Assembly: GCF_900188345.1 (NCBI RefSeq)
Contig: NZ_FZOD01000056.1
Coordinates: forward strand, 1 to 64,000
Length of the DNA stretch: 64,000 nt
From: Streptosporangium subroseum
Lineage (GTDB): Bacteria > Actinomycetota > Actinomycetes > Streptosporangiales > Streptosporangiaceae
Direction of reading: 5' to 3'
Shown: positions 8,927 to 16,821 of the stretch, piece by piece
Numbering within the stretch: the first letter of the stretch is position 1
Layout of the letters: every line of letters starts with the position of its first letter
The notes under the pieces: generated by a model
The model's input: the letters and a program-made list of their open reading frames with translations, nothing else
Database searches by the model: none
What the model was told of the DNA's origin: nothing
Program-made: the position numbers and the translations under genes

Positions 8927-8955
8927 TGTAACACCCGAGTCACTAATATTGTCAA
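8927..8955 (-). promoter_or_regulatory. Putative promoter of the GH16 gene
   Basis: Reading the minus strand, TTGACA (8950-8955) is followed 17 bases later by GTTACA (8927-8932), in an AT-rich island rare for this genome. The -35 context TTCTTATTGAC is nearly identical to that in front of the sugar-transport operon (about 19026-19036). A TTTACTAGTTAAA partial palindrome lies just downstream and could bind a regulator. The -10 match is weak. Confidence 0.4.
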
Positions 8956-9010
8956 TAAGAAGCTTTACTTATTATTTGGGTGGGCCATCGGCCCGGAGCA
9001 GGCATGGATC

Positions 9011-9150
9011 GCGCCCGGGGCCGTCTTCGACGTGACCGGATTCGGCATCCTGGGAATCGTCACGCTGGGCGGGTCGCCGTTCTCGCTCGGCTGGACGGCC
9101 ATCGAGAACGCCTGAACCGGCAGGTCCTCGAACCGGACCCTGTTCGTCGA
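9011..9150 (+). pseudogene. Relic of a CPBP intramembrane protease gene (3' end)
   Basis: The sequence reads GAVFDVTGFGILGIVTLGG.PFSLGW and then, after a small deletion that shifts the frame, RERLN.QVLEPDPVR. It matches the last 45 codons of the complete CPBP gene at 34107-34937 almost residue for residue. No upstream part remains and the frame is broken, so this is a dead fragment of a paralogue. It lies between the GH16 promoter and a GNAT gene. Confidence 0.8.
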
Positions 9151-9241
9151 ACCGGAACCGTCCGGAGAGGCGTCTCTCGCGCCGGAAGGCAGGGGCGCCG
9201 GCCGTACGGGGCCGCGCGTGGCAAACCCGTATGGTTCTCGC

Positions 9242-9715
9242 ATGACTCAGAGCCTCCGGCTGGCGCCTATAACTCCTGCCAATGTCGAGGCGGCCATCGC
9301 CGTGAAAGTCCGTCCCGACCAGGAGCGCTTCGTCTCACCGGTGGTGAAGTCGCTGGCCGAGGCCTACGTCCACCCGGAGGTGGCCTGGCCGCGCCTCATC
9401 CTCGACGGTGACCGTCCCGTGGGCTTCCTGATGGCCTTCCTCGATATCGACTGGAACGGCGAGGGGGTCGACTTCCGGTCGGGACTGTGGCGCCTCAACG
9501 TGGCGCCCGACGCACAGGGGCGGGGTGTCGGCCGCTTCGCCGTCGAATCGGTGGCCGCCGAGATCAGGCGTCGCGGCGGCAAGCGGATGTATGTCACGTG
9601 GGAACCGGGAGAGGACGGGCCCGAGGGCTTCTACCGGAGGCTCGGATTCCGGCTCACCGGTGAGAAGAGTGAGGATCAGACGGTCGGGGTGCTGGATCTG
9701 ACGCACCCTTCGTAA
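9242..9715 (+). CDS. GNAT acetyltransferase (diamine acetyltransferase-like)
   Basis: This 157-residue GNAT protein has the acetyl-CoA pyrophosphate loop QGRGVGRFA after beta-4 (LWRLNVAPDA) and a C-terminal FYRRLGFRLTGE. The start region SLRLAPITPANVEAAIAVKV and the motif YVHPEVAWPRLI resemble the spermidine/diamine acetyltransferase branch; the substrate is inference. It stands alone. A small 6-bp-stem hairpin overlaps its stop codon. Confidence 0.85.
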   Translation: MTQSLRLAPITPANVEAAIAVKVRPDQERFVSPVVKSLAEAYVHPEVAWPRLILDGDRPVGFLMAFLDIDWNGEGVDFRSGLWRLNVAPDAQGRGVGRFAVESVAAEIRRRGGKRMYVTWEPGEDGPEGFYRRLGFRLTGEKSEDQTVGVLDLTHPS

Positions 9716-9733
9716 CGGCGAGCACCCCGCCGT
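9715..9733 (+). terminator. Weak hairpin after GNAT gene
   Basis: The stem ACGGCG/CGCCGT with a 7-base loop begins at the stop codon, followed by AAGG. It is short, so termination is only possible. Confidence 0.35.
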
Positions 9734-9893
9734 AAGGGGATCAGGGCCGTCTTCGCGATGCCACGTCCGGAGCGACCTGGCGGTGGCGCGTCGCCGGGGC
9801 CGGTGAGCGTTCCGAGTACGGCGGGTGCGTTGCGGTTGTGGCCCGAGGCGTCGCCGGCCGGGACCAGCCCCCCAAGGCTCCACGCCCGGGCGA

Positions 9894-10091
9894 TCAGCTT
9901 GCGGACGTCAGGGAGCCGAGGTCGCGGACGGTGCGGGCGAGGGCGCGGATGAGGTGGCTTTCGGTTTCGCTCCGCCACACCAGGGCGTAGGACAGGGGAT
10001 TCATGTCCCGGACCGGCAAGTAGGCGATGTCCGGCCCGAACAGTCCGTCTGTGGCCGAAGGATGCCCGTCACATTCGCCCGAGCCCCGGTG
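9894..10091 (-). pseudogene. C-terminal remnant of a LysR-type regulator
   Basis: The minus-strand frame reads DGLFGPDIAYLPVRDMNP, then SYALVWRSETESHLIRAL, and ends LGSLTSAS before a stop. This is the usual end of a LysR ligand-binding domain (PV.D..P...ALVWR...E...IRA). An in-frame stop at 10092-10094 and the absence of an N-terminal helix-turn-helix show that the gene is truncated. The intact DoxX gene starts 75 bases away in the opposite direction. The rest of 9734-10168 shows no gene. Confidence 0.72.
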
Positions 10092-10168
10092 TCATTGAAG
10101 TGTCGGGCCGCTTCTGGCCGGTTCACGGCAGCGGCGAGTCCGGCCCTCGCACCGAAGGAGAATCTCTG

Positions 10169-10516
10169 ATGTCCACCGCTTATGTCATCGTCACCGTTCT
10201 GGCCGCAGTCTGGGTGGGGTTCTCGGCCGTCTCGATCTTCATCCGCGCCAAGTGGGTGGTGGAGCCGCTCGCCGAGTACGGCGTTCCTCGCGCATGGTGG
10301 CCCTGGCTGGGTACCGCCAAGGCCGCGGGTGCCGCAGGTCTGGTCGTCGGGTTGTTCGTCCCGGCCATCGGCGTCGCCGCCGGCATCGGCCTGGTGGCGT
10401 ACTTCATCGGTGCGGTCATCACCGTGATCCGCGCGCGCTCCTACAGTCACATCCCCTTCCCCCTGCTGTACCTGGTGCCCGTCGTCGTCGCCATGGCGCT
10501 GGGATCCGCCGCGTAA
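10169..10516 (+). CDS. DoxX-like small membrane protein
   Basis: This 115-residue protein is almost entirely hydrophobic with four predicted transmembrane helices. The order resembles DoxX_2/DoxX-like proteins, with the conserved region PLAEYGVPRAWWPWLGTAKAAGA and a loop RARSYSHIP before the last helix. DoxX-like proteins are linked to redox stress or respond to small organics, but the reaction is unknown. A good ribosome binding site (AAGGAGAA) sits 8 bases before the ATG. Confidence 0.82.
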   Translation: MSTAYVIVTVLAAVWVGFSAVSIFIRAKWVVEPLAEYGVPRAWWPWLGTAKAAGAAGLVVGLFVPAIGVAAGIGLVAYFIGAVITVIRARSYSHIPFPLLYLVPVVVAMALGSAA

Positions 10517-10759
10517 GGACGACTGACATCGGGTGGTCCCGGCAGAAAAGCTGTGGCGACCCGGAGGGGCTGTCGCGCCTCCTGATCGGAGGCCTCGATG
10601 CGTCGATCATGGCTTGACGGAGGGTTGAGCTGGGCAGGGAACCGGTCGTGAGGGACCGTTCGCCACCCCTCTCAACGGCCCGACCGATCAAGGCGTGACC
10701 TGCGCGGAGACCTTGACCTCCTCCCTGAGGCCGAAATACGGGGCACCAGGAGGAGAGAC

Positions 10760-11227
10760 GTGAAGACAATCGACGACGATATGCGCCTGATCGTGGAGAC
10801 CGCGCGGCTGTCCTTCGTGGCCACCATGTGCCCCGACGGCTCACCCAATCTCTCGCCCAAGGGATCGATGCGGGTATACGACGACGAGCACATCGCCTTC
10901 ATGGACATCGCGTCCCCGAACACGGTCGGCAACCTCGAACGCGATCCGCGTATCGAGATCAACTCGATCGACGTCTTCCGCAGGCGGGGCTACCGGTTCA
11001 AGGGCACCGCGGAGTTCCGCGAGTCCGGCGACCCCGTGTACGAGTGGCTGCACGCATGGCTGCTCGACCTGAACGGTCCCGGCTACCCCGCCAATCGCGT
11101 GATTCTGGTGCACGTGGAGAGGGCGCTGCCGATCCTGTCTCCGGCCTACACCTTCGGCGACGCCGACGAGGGTGATCTCAGGCAGGCGTGGGCACACACG
11201 TACCTGGCCGACCTGGACGAGGGATGA
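10760..11227 (+). CDS. Pyridoxamine 5'-phosphate oxidase-fold protein
   Basis: This 155-residue split-barrel flavoprotein starts at GTG after an AGGAGGAGA ribosome binding site. The motifs SFVATMCPDGSPNLSPKGSM and PNTVGNLERDPRIEIN are typical of FMN- or F420-binding PNPOx-like proteins. RRRGYRFKGTAEF is the usual third strand pair. The length fits a small oxidoreductase rather than true PdxH. The stop overlaps an ATG (ATGA) just before the quinone oxidoreductase gene, so the two are probably cotranscribed and may form a redox pair. Confidence 0.86.
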   Translation: MKTIDDDMRLIVETARLSFVATMCPDGSPNLSPKGSMRVYDDEHIAFMDIASPNTVGNLERDPRIEINSIDVFRRRGYRFKGTAEFRESGDPVYEWLHAWLLDLNGPGYPANRVILVHVERALPILSPAYTFGDADEGDLRQAWAHTYLADLDEG

Positions 11228-11244
11228 TGAGCGGCCAGGAGACC

Positions 11245-12216
11245 ATGACCGCGGCGTACGTCACGCGGCCCGGCCCGGCGGACGAGATACGGGTCGGCCG
11301 GCTTCGGATGCCCGAGCCCGGCTCGTCGGAGGTTCTGGTGAAGGTGCGGGCCCTCGCCGTCAACCACGTCGACACCTTCGTCCGCTCCGGCGCCTATCGG
11401 ACGCGCCTGCCGTACCCGTTTGTCATCGGCCGCGACCTGGTGGGGACCGTGGTCACGACGGCGCCGGGATTCGCCCCCGGCGACACGGTGTGGTGCGACA
11501 GCCTGGGGCTCGACGGTCGCCAGGGGTCCTTCTCCGAGTACGCCGCCGTACCCGCCGACCGGCTCTACCACCTGCCCGGCGACGTCGATCCGGAGAACGC
11601 GGTCGCCTCCCTGCACACCGCCGCCACCGCGCATATCGGCCTGTTCAGGGAGGCGGGCCTGCGGATCGGGGAGACGGTCGTCGTGGCCGGCGCGGGCGGC
11701 GGGGTCGGCACGGCCACCGTTCAACTCGCCGCGGCCGCCGGGGCGCGGGTCGTCGCGACCGCACGCCCGGACGACTTCGACTGGTGCCGGCGGTGCGGCG
11801 CCGACGAGGTCGTCGACTACCACGACCCGGATATGTACGCGGAGATCGCCAAACTCGCTCCCGACGGGGTGGACGTGTTCTGGGACAACGCCGGCCGCCA
11901 CCATCTGGAGCGGACCGTTCCCCTGCTCGCCCGCGGCGGCCGGATGATCATCATGGCCGGCCTCGGCGTCACCCCCGTGCTGCCGGTCGGACAGCTCTAC
12001 ACGCGCGACGCCAGCCTCCGCGGTTTCGTGATCAGCAACGCCACCGTGGCCGAACTCGCCGCGGCGGCCACGGCGATCAACCACCTCCTGGCCCGCGGCA
12101 CCCTGGTCTCCCGGATCGGGACGCGGCTTCCGCTCACCGAGGCCGCCCGGTCCCACCGCCTCCAAGAAGGCGCCGAGCCCCACCACCCCCGCGGGCGCAT
12201 CGTCGTTCTCCCATAG
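11245..12216 (+). CDS. Zinc-free MDR quinone oxidoreductase
   Basis: This is a medium-chain dehydrogenase/reductase of 323 residues from the ATG at 11245, chosen because the family starts MxAxxxxxxG; ATGs at 11224 and 11227 are alternatives coupled to the upstream stop. The N-terminal GroES-like domain contains VNHVDTFVRSGAYRTRLPYPFVIGRDLVG. The Rossmann motif is VVAGAGGGVGTATVQLA, which binds NADPH. No structural zinc cysteines are seen, as in QOR enzymes. The likely reaction is NADPH-dependent reduction of a quinone or enone. It lies in an operon with the PNPOx gene. Confidence 0.87.
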   Translation: MTAAYVTRPGPADEIRVGRLRMPEPGSSEVLVKVRALAVNHVDTFVRSGAYRTRLPYPFVIGRDLVGTVVTTAPGFAPGDTVWCDSLGLDGRQGSFSEYAAVPADRLYHLPGDVDPENAVASLHTAATAHIGLFREAGLRIGETVVVAGAGGGVGTATVQLAAAAGARVVATARPDDFDWCRRCGADEVVDYHDPDMYAEIAKLAPDGVDVFWDNAGRHHLERTVPLLARGGRMIIMAGLGVTPVLPVGQLYTRDASLRGFVISNATVAELAAAATAINHLLARGTLVSRIGTRLPLTEAARSHRLQEGAEPHHPRGRIVVLP

Positions 12217-12264
12217 CGCGGTCCGTCTCCTGCGGGACGCGAGAGGGGTCCGACAGCGGGGCAC

Positions 12265-12289
12265 GGTCACGGTGAAACAGCCCGTGACC
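12265..12289. terminator. Hairpin between convergent genes
   Basis: The stem GGTCACGG/CCGTGACC (12265-12272 with 12282-12289) has a 9-base loop, between the oxidoreductase and the minus-strand regulator. Confidence 0.6.
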
Positions 12290-12363
12290 GCATCGGTCAC
12301 GACCGGCTGAAGATCAAAGAGTCCGAGAAACAATGGACGAGCGCATCGGCGGGCCACCGTCGG

Positions 12364-13029
12364 TTACCCGTTGAGTCCGAGCTCGCCCACGCGCAGCCCG
12401 GCCTGGAACCGAGATCTGACCTCCAGCTTCGCCATCAGCTCCGCGACCCGTCTCCGGTAAGTGCGTAGTGAGAGGCCGAGCTGCCTGGCAGCGGTCTCGT
12501 CGGTGTGCCCCGCACCGAGGGCGCGGAGGATCGTCAGGCTGTCCGCGTCGAGGTGGGGCACGTCTCCACCGAGATAGGCGGCGAGGTCGGTGGCGGTCTC
12601 CCAGGCCGCTTGGAAGAGGGCGTACACGCCGCCGACCATCGTGGGCGAGGTGGTCACCGTGAACTCGCGGAGGCCCGGCGCGTCACGGCCGGCGAGGATC
12701 ATCACCCGCCGGTCGATAATGATCGTCTCGTGAGGAAGCGGGGTCGAGCTGATCCGGACTCGGGCGCCCTTCTCCATGACCTGGTGAAGGTGCAGTCTTG
12801 TCGCCTCGTCGGCCAGGGCGGCCGGGCTGAGGAGCTTGTTCACCGCGAAGCCGGCTTCGCCGCCCGCGCGCATCCGACCGCTGATCGCCTGTCGTGCCGC
12901 CGGCTGGGACCACGTGTCGAGGTCACGCGCCACGCACACGAACTCCTGCTGAGCACCGGCGAACAGATGACCGGCCCGGGCGACGAGTTCCGCGTCGCCG
13001 CGGACGGTGAGGACCTGGTCAGCGGTCAT
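12364..13029 (-). CDS. LuxR-type regulator with PLD-like sensor domain
   Basis: This 221-residue protein has a C-terminal LuxR-type helix-turn-helix (GAGHTDETAARQLGLSLRTYRRRVAELMAKL) ending in RSRFQAGLRV, close to the C-terminus of the regulator at 6463. The N-terminal 150 residues match the ligand part of that group (FVCVARDLDTW ... TPLPHETIIIDRRVMILAG). The TrmB winged helix is absent. It is divergent from the aldo/keto reductase gene. The perfect 11-2-11 palindrome between the two genes is a probable operator for this protein (inference). Confidence 0.82.
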   Translation of the reverse strand: MTADQVLTVRGDAELVARAGHLFAGAQQEFVCVARDLDTWSQPAARQAISGRMRAGGEAGFAVNKLLSPAALADEATRLHLHQVMEKGARVRISSTPLPHETIIIDRRVMILAGRDAPGLREFTVTTSPTMVGGVYALFQAAWETATDLAAYLGGDVPHLDADSLTILRALGAGHTDETAARQLGLSLRTYRRRVAELMAKLEVRSRFQAGLRVGELGLNG

Positions 13030-13056
13030 CCGTTCGTCACCCCCGTCATCGTGCGG

Positions 13057-13080
13057 GCGGTGGCAGCTTGCTGCCACCGC
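13057..13080. promoter_or_regulatory. Palindromic operator in divergent promoter region
   Basis: A perfect inverted repeat has 11-bp arms, GCGGTGGCAGC and GCTGCCACCGC, separated by TT. It lies 28 bases from the regulator start and 39 from the reductase start. A TACATA -10-like box (13093-13098) on the plus strand follows. The position suits control of both divergent genes. Confidence 0.7.
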
Positions 13081-13118
13081 GTTGGGCCACTGTACATAAA
13101 CAGGGAAGGCTGACAGAC

Positions 13119-14015
13119 ATGACGACGGACAACGCACACTCAGGTTCGGCCACCCCCGCGGCTCTCTCGGGGAGTTTCCTCCTCGGCGGAGATCTTCCCG
13201 TACACCGGCTCGGTTTCGGAGCCATGCGGCTCCCGACCGGCAGTTTCCAGGGGCCTGCCCGTGACCCGGAAACCGGCGTCGCCGTGCTTCGCCGTGTGGT
13301 CGAGCTGGGCGTCAACCACATCGATACGGCGTGGTTCTACCGAAGGGGCGAGGTGGTGGCCAACGAGCTCATCCGAACGGCGCTTGCCCCGTACGGAAAC
13401 GACCTGGTGATCGCGACGAAGGTCGGGCCGTTGCTCGGTGGTGACGGGGTTCCGAGCGGTCAGGCCGGGCCGGACCAGCTCCGGGGCCTGGTGGAGGACA
13501 ACCTGCGCAGCCTGGGCGTGGACCGGCTCGACCTCGTCTACCTGCGGGTGGGTGGCATGACCGGCCCCGGTGGCGAGTCGATCGCCGCCCGGTTCGCGGC
13601 CCTCGCCGAGCTGCGCGAGGAAGGGCTGATCCGGCATCTGGGCATCAGCAACGTCGATGCCGCCCAGCTGGCAGAGGCGCAGGCGATCGCCCCGGTAGCG
13701 GCCGTGCAGAACAGTTTTCACGTGCAGGACCAGGGTGACGTCAAGCTTCTGGCGCAGTGCGAGAAGGACGGGATCGCCTTCGTGCCGTTCTTCCCGCTCG
13801 GTGGTGGTTATCGTCCGATCGACGCGACCCGGATGGCGCAGGTCACGGCCCGTCATGAGGCGACCGTCGCGCAGACGGCACTCGCCTGGCTGCTGGCGAG
13901 GTCACCCGTACTGCTCGCCATCCCCGGCACCGGTTCCCTCGACCACCTGGAGGAGAACATGGGGGCGAGCCGTATCCGCCTGACACCTCAGGACCTCGCC
14001 GCGCTCGGGGATTGA
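13119..14015 (+). CDS. Aldo/keto reductase
   Basis: This 298-residue (beta/alpha)8 oxidoreductase has VHRLGFGAMRLPTGS at the start, the catalytic-Tyr region HIDTAWFYRRGEVVANE, the Lys in DLVIATKVG, and the NADPH-binding end SPVLLAIPGTGSLDHLEENM. The residue usually His in the tetrad (DLV..H) is Arg here (LDLVYLRVGG), a variation I know from actinobacterial members. It probably reduces an aldehyde or ketone with NADPH. The start ATG follows GGGAAGG at about 10 bases. It is divergent from its likely regulator. Confidence 0.88.
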   Translation: MTTDNAHSGSATPAALSGSFLLGGDLPVHRLGFGAMRLPTGSFQGPARDPETGVAVLRRVVELGVNHIDTAWFYRRGEVVANELIRTALAPYGNDLVIATKVGPLLGGDGVPSGQAGPDQLRGLVEDNLRSLGVDRLDLVYLRVGGMTGPGGESIAARFAALAELREEGLIRHLGISNVDAAQLAEAQAIAPVAAVQNSFHVQDQGDVKLLAQCEKDGIAFVPFFPLGGGYRPIDATRMAQVTARHEATVAQTALAWLLARSPVLLAIPGTGSLDHLEENMGASRIRLTPQDLAALGD

Positions 14016-14116
14016 CCACGCGTCGGACACCGCCGCACGTCACCGGCCGCTCGCCCCGCCCCCTTGAGCATTCCGTACATCGTCGGCCCGCCCGGAGGGG
14101 AAGCGGGCCGGCGCGA

Positions 14117-14545
14117 TCAGGGCGGTGGCGTTGCGGGCCGTCCGACGCGGGACCGGCCGAGACGCGCGCGGAGCAGGCCGGTGACCGAGGGGCCGCCCGC
14201 GAAGCACCAAACGGCGATCACGGGATCGCAGATCGCGCATCCCAGGGAGGAGAGGTCCGCGAACGGGATGATCGGATTGCCGTGCAGGTGGTGCAGCAGA
14301 TCCCAGCCGGTGTGCAGCAGCCACCCGATGCCGACGAACGTCCACGACTCCAGGCCGCGGTAGGCGCAGTAGGTCATGACGGCCGTGAAGGCGAATTCCC
14401 ACGGGCCGAAACCCCCGCCGCTGAGGTAGGCGGCCCCGGCTCCGGCCACCATGATCGCGTTGAACCTGCGCCGGTGCGGTTCGCGGATCAGGGACATCAG
14501 GCACACGTACAGAACGCCGATCATGATCGGTGCGACGACGCTCAT
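14117..14545 (-). CDS. DUF6010 family membrane protein
   Basis: This 142-residue integral membrane protein has four to five hydrophobic segments and the family motif GIGWLLHTGWDLLHHLHGNPIIPF followed by LGCAICDPVIAVWCFAG. The His-rich cytoplasmic or membrane-edge motif is conserved. The start is placed at 14545, where GGAGGG precedes; about 67 upstream in-frame codons lack family features. Function unknown. The 295 bases to the GlxA gene hold both promoters and no further gene that I can support. Confidence 0.8.
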   Translation of the reverse strand: MSVVAPIMIGVLYVCLMSLIREPHRRRFNAIMVAGAGAAYLSGGGFGPWEFAFTAVMTYCAYRGLESWTFVGIGWLLHTGWDLLHHLHGNPIIPFADLSSLGCAICDPVIAVWCFAGGPSVTGLLRARLGRSRVGRPATPPP

Positions 14546-14840
14546 CGTCGGCGTCCCTCCTGCCGACGGCCGCCCGGCGCGGCGGAGGTACTCGCGGTGC
14601 CGTCCGCGTGGAGGAGCCCGGGGGCTGTGATGGCATCGAGCTGGGCGATCACGAATGTGTCCGTTCCGGTTGAGAATTACCAGGACGCCGTCGAGGCTAA
14701 CCGGCGGCGTCCCTCGGCTCCCAGTGGCAGGAATGACAACTTCCAACGGAATATCGCCAGCCGCTCCCTGCGCTCAACAGGCCGAGAAAGAGCAGTAAGA
14801 AGGCGTTGGCGAGAATTCGGTGCAGGGGTATGTTGTCGCC

Positions 14841-15848
14841 ATGCACACCGTCGTCGTTCTCGCGCTGGAGCAGGTGATCCCCTTCGACCTCTCCACCCCC
14901 ATCGAGGTGTTCACCCGCAGCCGGCTACCCGACGGCCGCCCCGGTTACCGGGTGCGGGTCTGCGCCGAACGACCCGACGTGGACGCCGGTCTTTTCACCC
15001 TGCGCGCCCCGTGGGGACTGGACGCACTCGCGGATGCCGACACGGTCATCGTGCCCGGCACCGCCGACCCCGCCCGACCCCTGCCACCGGCCGTCCGTGA
15101 CGCGCTCCGCGGGGCCGCCGCCGACGGCACCCGGATCGCCTCCATCTGTTCCGGCACCTTCGTCCTCGCCGCCGCCGGACTGCTCGGTGGGCTGCGCGCC
15201 ACCACCCACTGGCTCGCCGCCGCCCAGCTCGCCGCCGCCTATCCGGACATCGACGTCGACCCGGACGTGCTCTACGTCGACAACGGGCAGATCCTCACCT
15301 CGGCCGGCGCCGCCGCGGGACTGGACCTGTGCCTGCACATGATCCGCCGGGACTACGGCTCCGCCATCGCCGCCGACGCCGCCCGACTGTCCGTCATGCC
15401 GCTGGAACGCGAGGGCGGTCAGGCGCAGTTCATCGTGCAGCAGTACCCGCCCATCCCTCGCGGCTCGGCCATCGAGCCCCTCCTGCGCTGGATCGAGGAC
15501 AACCTCTCCCGCGACCTCACCCTCGCGGACATCGCCGACCACGCCGGCACGAGCACCCGCACCCTGATCCGGCGCTTCCGCGAGCAGACCGGCACCACAC
15601 CATTGCAGTGGCTCCACCGGGCCCGTGTCCGCCAGGCCCAGCACCTGCTGGAGACCACCCCCCACTCCGTGGAGCGCATCGCCGCCCGGGTCGGCTTCGG
15701 CTCGCCCACGGCCTTCCGCGACCGATTCAAACGCGTCGCCGGGGTCAGCCCTCACACCTACCGGAGCAGTTTCCGCCAGAGCGGGGTCCCCGGCCACCGG
15801 CGGGGGAGAGCCAACGGAGATCGGACCCGCACCGCTGAGGGCCCGTAG
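14841..15848 (+). CDS. GlxA-type AraC regulator with DJ-1/PfpI domain
   Basis: The protein has 335 residues from the ATG at 14841; a GTG at 14820 is possible. The N-terminal 170 residues are a class-I glutamine-amidotransferase/DJ-1-like domain with the nucleophile elbow ASICSGTFVLAAAG. The C-terminal 100 residues hold two AraC helix-turn-helix units (LTLADIADHAGTSTRTLIRRFREQTG and ERIAARVGFGSPTAFRDRFKRVAGVSPHTYR). Relatives sense nitrogen compounds or regulate redox genes. No clear target lies next to it except the convergent NADP-binding protein. Confidence 0.9.
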   Translation: MHTVVVLALEQVIPFDLSTPIEVFTRSRLPDGRPGYRVRVCAERPDVDAGLFTLRAPWGLDALADADTVIVPGTADPARPLPPAVRDALRGAAADGTRIASICSGTFVLAAAGLLGGLRATTHWLAAAQLAAAYPDIDVDPDVLYVDNGQILTSAGAAAGLDLCLHMIRRDYGSAIAADAARLSVMPLEREGGQAQFIVQQYPPIPRGSAIEPLLRWIEDNLSRDLTLADIADHAGTSTRTLIRRFREQTGTTPLQWLHRARVRQAQHLLETTPHSVERIAARVGFGSPTAFRDRFKRVAGVSPHTYRSSFRQSGVPGHRRGRANGDRTRTAEGP

Positions 15849-15916
15849 AGAGACAACGTGCTTGTTCCCAGGGTGATGATCTCGGTGGAAGCGGTGTGAG
15901 CACGCAAGTCGTCAAT

Positions 15917-15941
15917 CGGCAGGCCCCTGAGGGGCCTGCCG
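15917..15941. terminator. Bidirectional hairpin terminator
   Basis: A perfect 11-bp stem CGGCAGGCCCC/GGGGCCTGCCG with a TGA loop sits between two convergent genes and is followed by GTTTGCT. Confidence 0.88.
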
Positions 15942-15970
15942 GTTTGCTGATACCTCGGCCGGTCCGGAGG

Positions 15971-16651
15971 TCAACGCTGGGCGGCGGCCAGCTTCGCGCG
16001 GAGCGCCGCGGCGTCGACGGGCACTCCCGGCGACTCCCAGAAGTTCTCGATTCCCCCCGAGTAAAGGAAGCCGTACGAGGGGGTGCCCGGCTGGAGACGC
16101 CACCCGTCCGCGAGCGATCCCGCGTCGACGGTGTCGTAGCCGATCCGGTCGAGGAACGCGGTCGTCTCACCCTTCGCGCCGGCGTCATCGCCCGCGATCG
16201 CCAGGACGCTGCGGTCCGCCGCACCGGTGGGCCGGGCCAGCGCCCGCAGATGCTCGAAGTAGATGTTGTTGAAGGCCTTGACGACCTTGGACGTCGTCAG
16301 GTGCCGCTGCAGCAGTTCGCTGGACGTGGTGGACGCGGCGTCGAGCTCCGGGAAGGCCCCGTCCCGCTGGGTGTAGTAGTTGTTGGTGTCGAGGACGGTC
16401 TTGCCGGCCAGCGGCTCCACCGGAATGTCGCGATAAGCCTTGAGCGGGATGCTGACGACCACCAGGTCGCCGGCCGCTGCGGCCTCGGCGGAGGTCCCGG
16501 CACTGGCCTTCGGCCCGAGCTCGTCGACCAGTTCCTTCAAGGTCTGCGGGCCGCGCGAGTTGCTCAGCACCACGTCATAGCCGGCCGCGACGGCGAGCCG
16601 GGCGACGGTGCCACCGATATTTCCGCTGCCGATGAATCCAACAGTTGTCAT
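15971..16651 (-). CDS. NADP-binding F420-oxidoreductase-like protein
   Basis: This 226-residue protein opens with TTVGFIGSGNIGGTVARLAVAAGYDVVLSNSRGP, a Rossmann GxGxxG fold of the F420-dependent NADP reductase family (coenzyme-binding domain like ProC). KTVLDTNNYYTQRDG and KVVKAFNNIYFEHL are the usual family motifs. It probably transfers hydride between a small cofactor and NADP or reduces an imine; the substrate is unknown. An ATG at 16660 is an alternative start, and GGAGG precedes both. Confidence 0.82.
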   Translation of the reverse strand: MTTVGFIGSGNIGGTVARLAVAAGYDVVLSNSRGPQTLKELVDELGPKASAGTSAEAAAAGDLVVVSIPLKAYRDIPVEPLAGKTVLDTNNYYTQRDGAFPELDAASTTSSELLQRHLTTSKVVKAFNNIYFEHLRALARPTGAADRSVLAIAGDDAGAKGETTAFLDRIGYDTVDAGSLADGWRLQPGTPSYGFLYSGGIENFWESPGVPVDAAALRAKLAAAQR

Positions 16652-16821
16652 GAAAACCATTAACCTCCGCGCCAGACCCGACATTCCCCGCCGCCTCCAC
16701 AGCCTGCGGCAACGCGTACGACGGTACCTTCCCGATCGCCCCAGAGCCGGGAGGACACTGCTCTGCGGGGGATCGCCGCCACGAATGCAGCACCGGCATG
16801 TGACCAGGGAGTATGGCCGCG

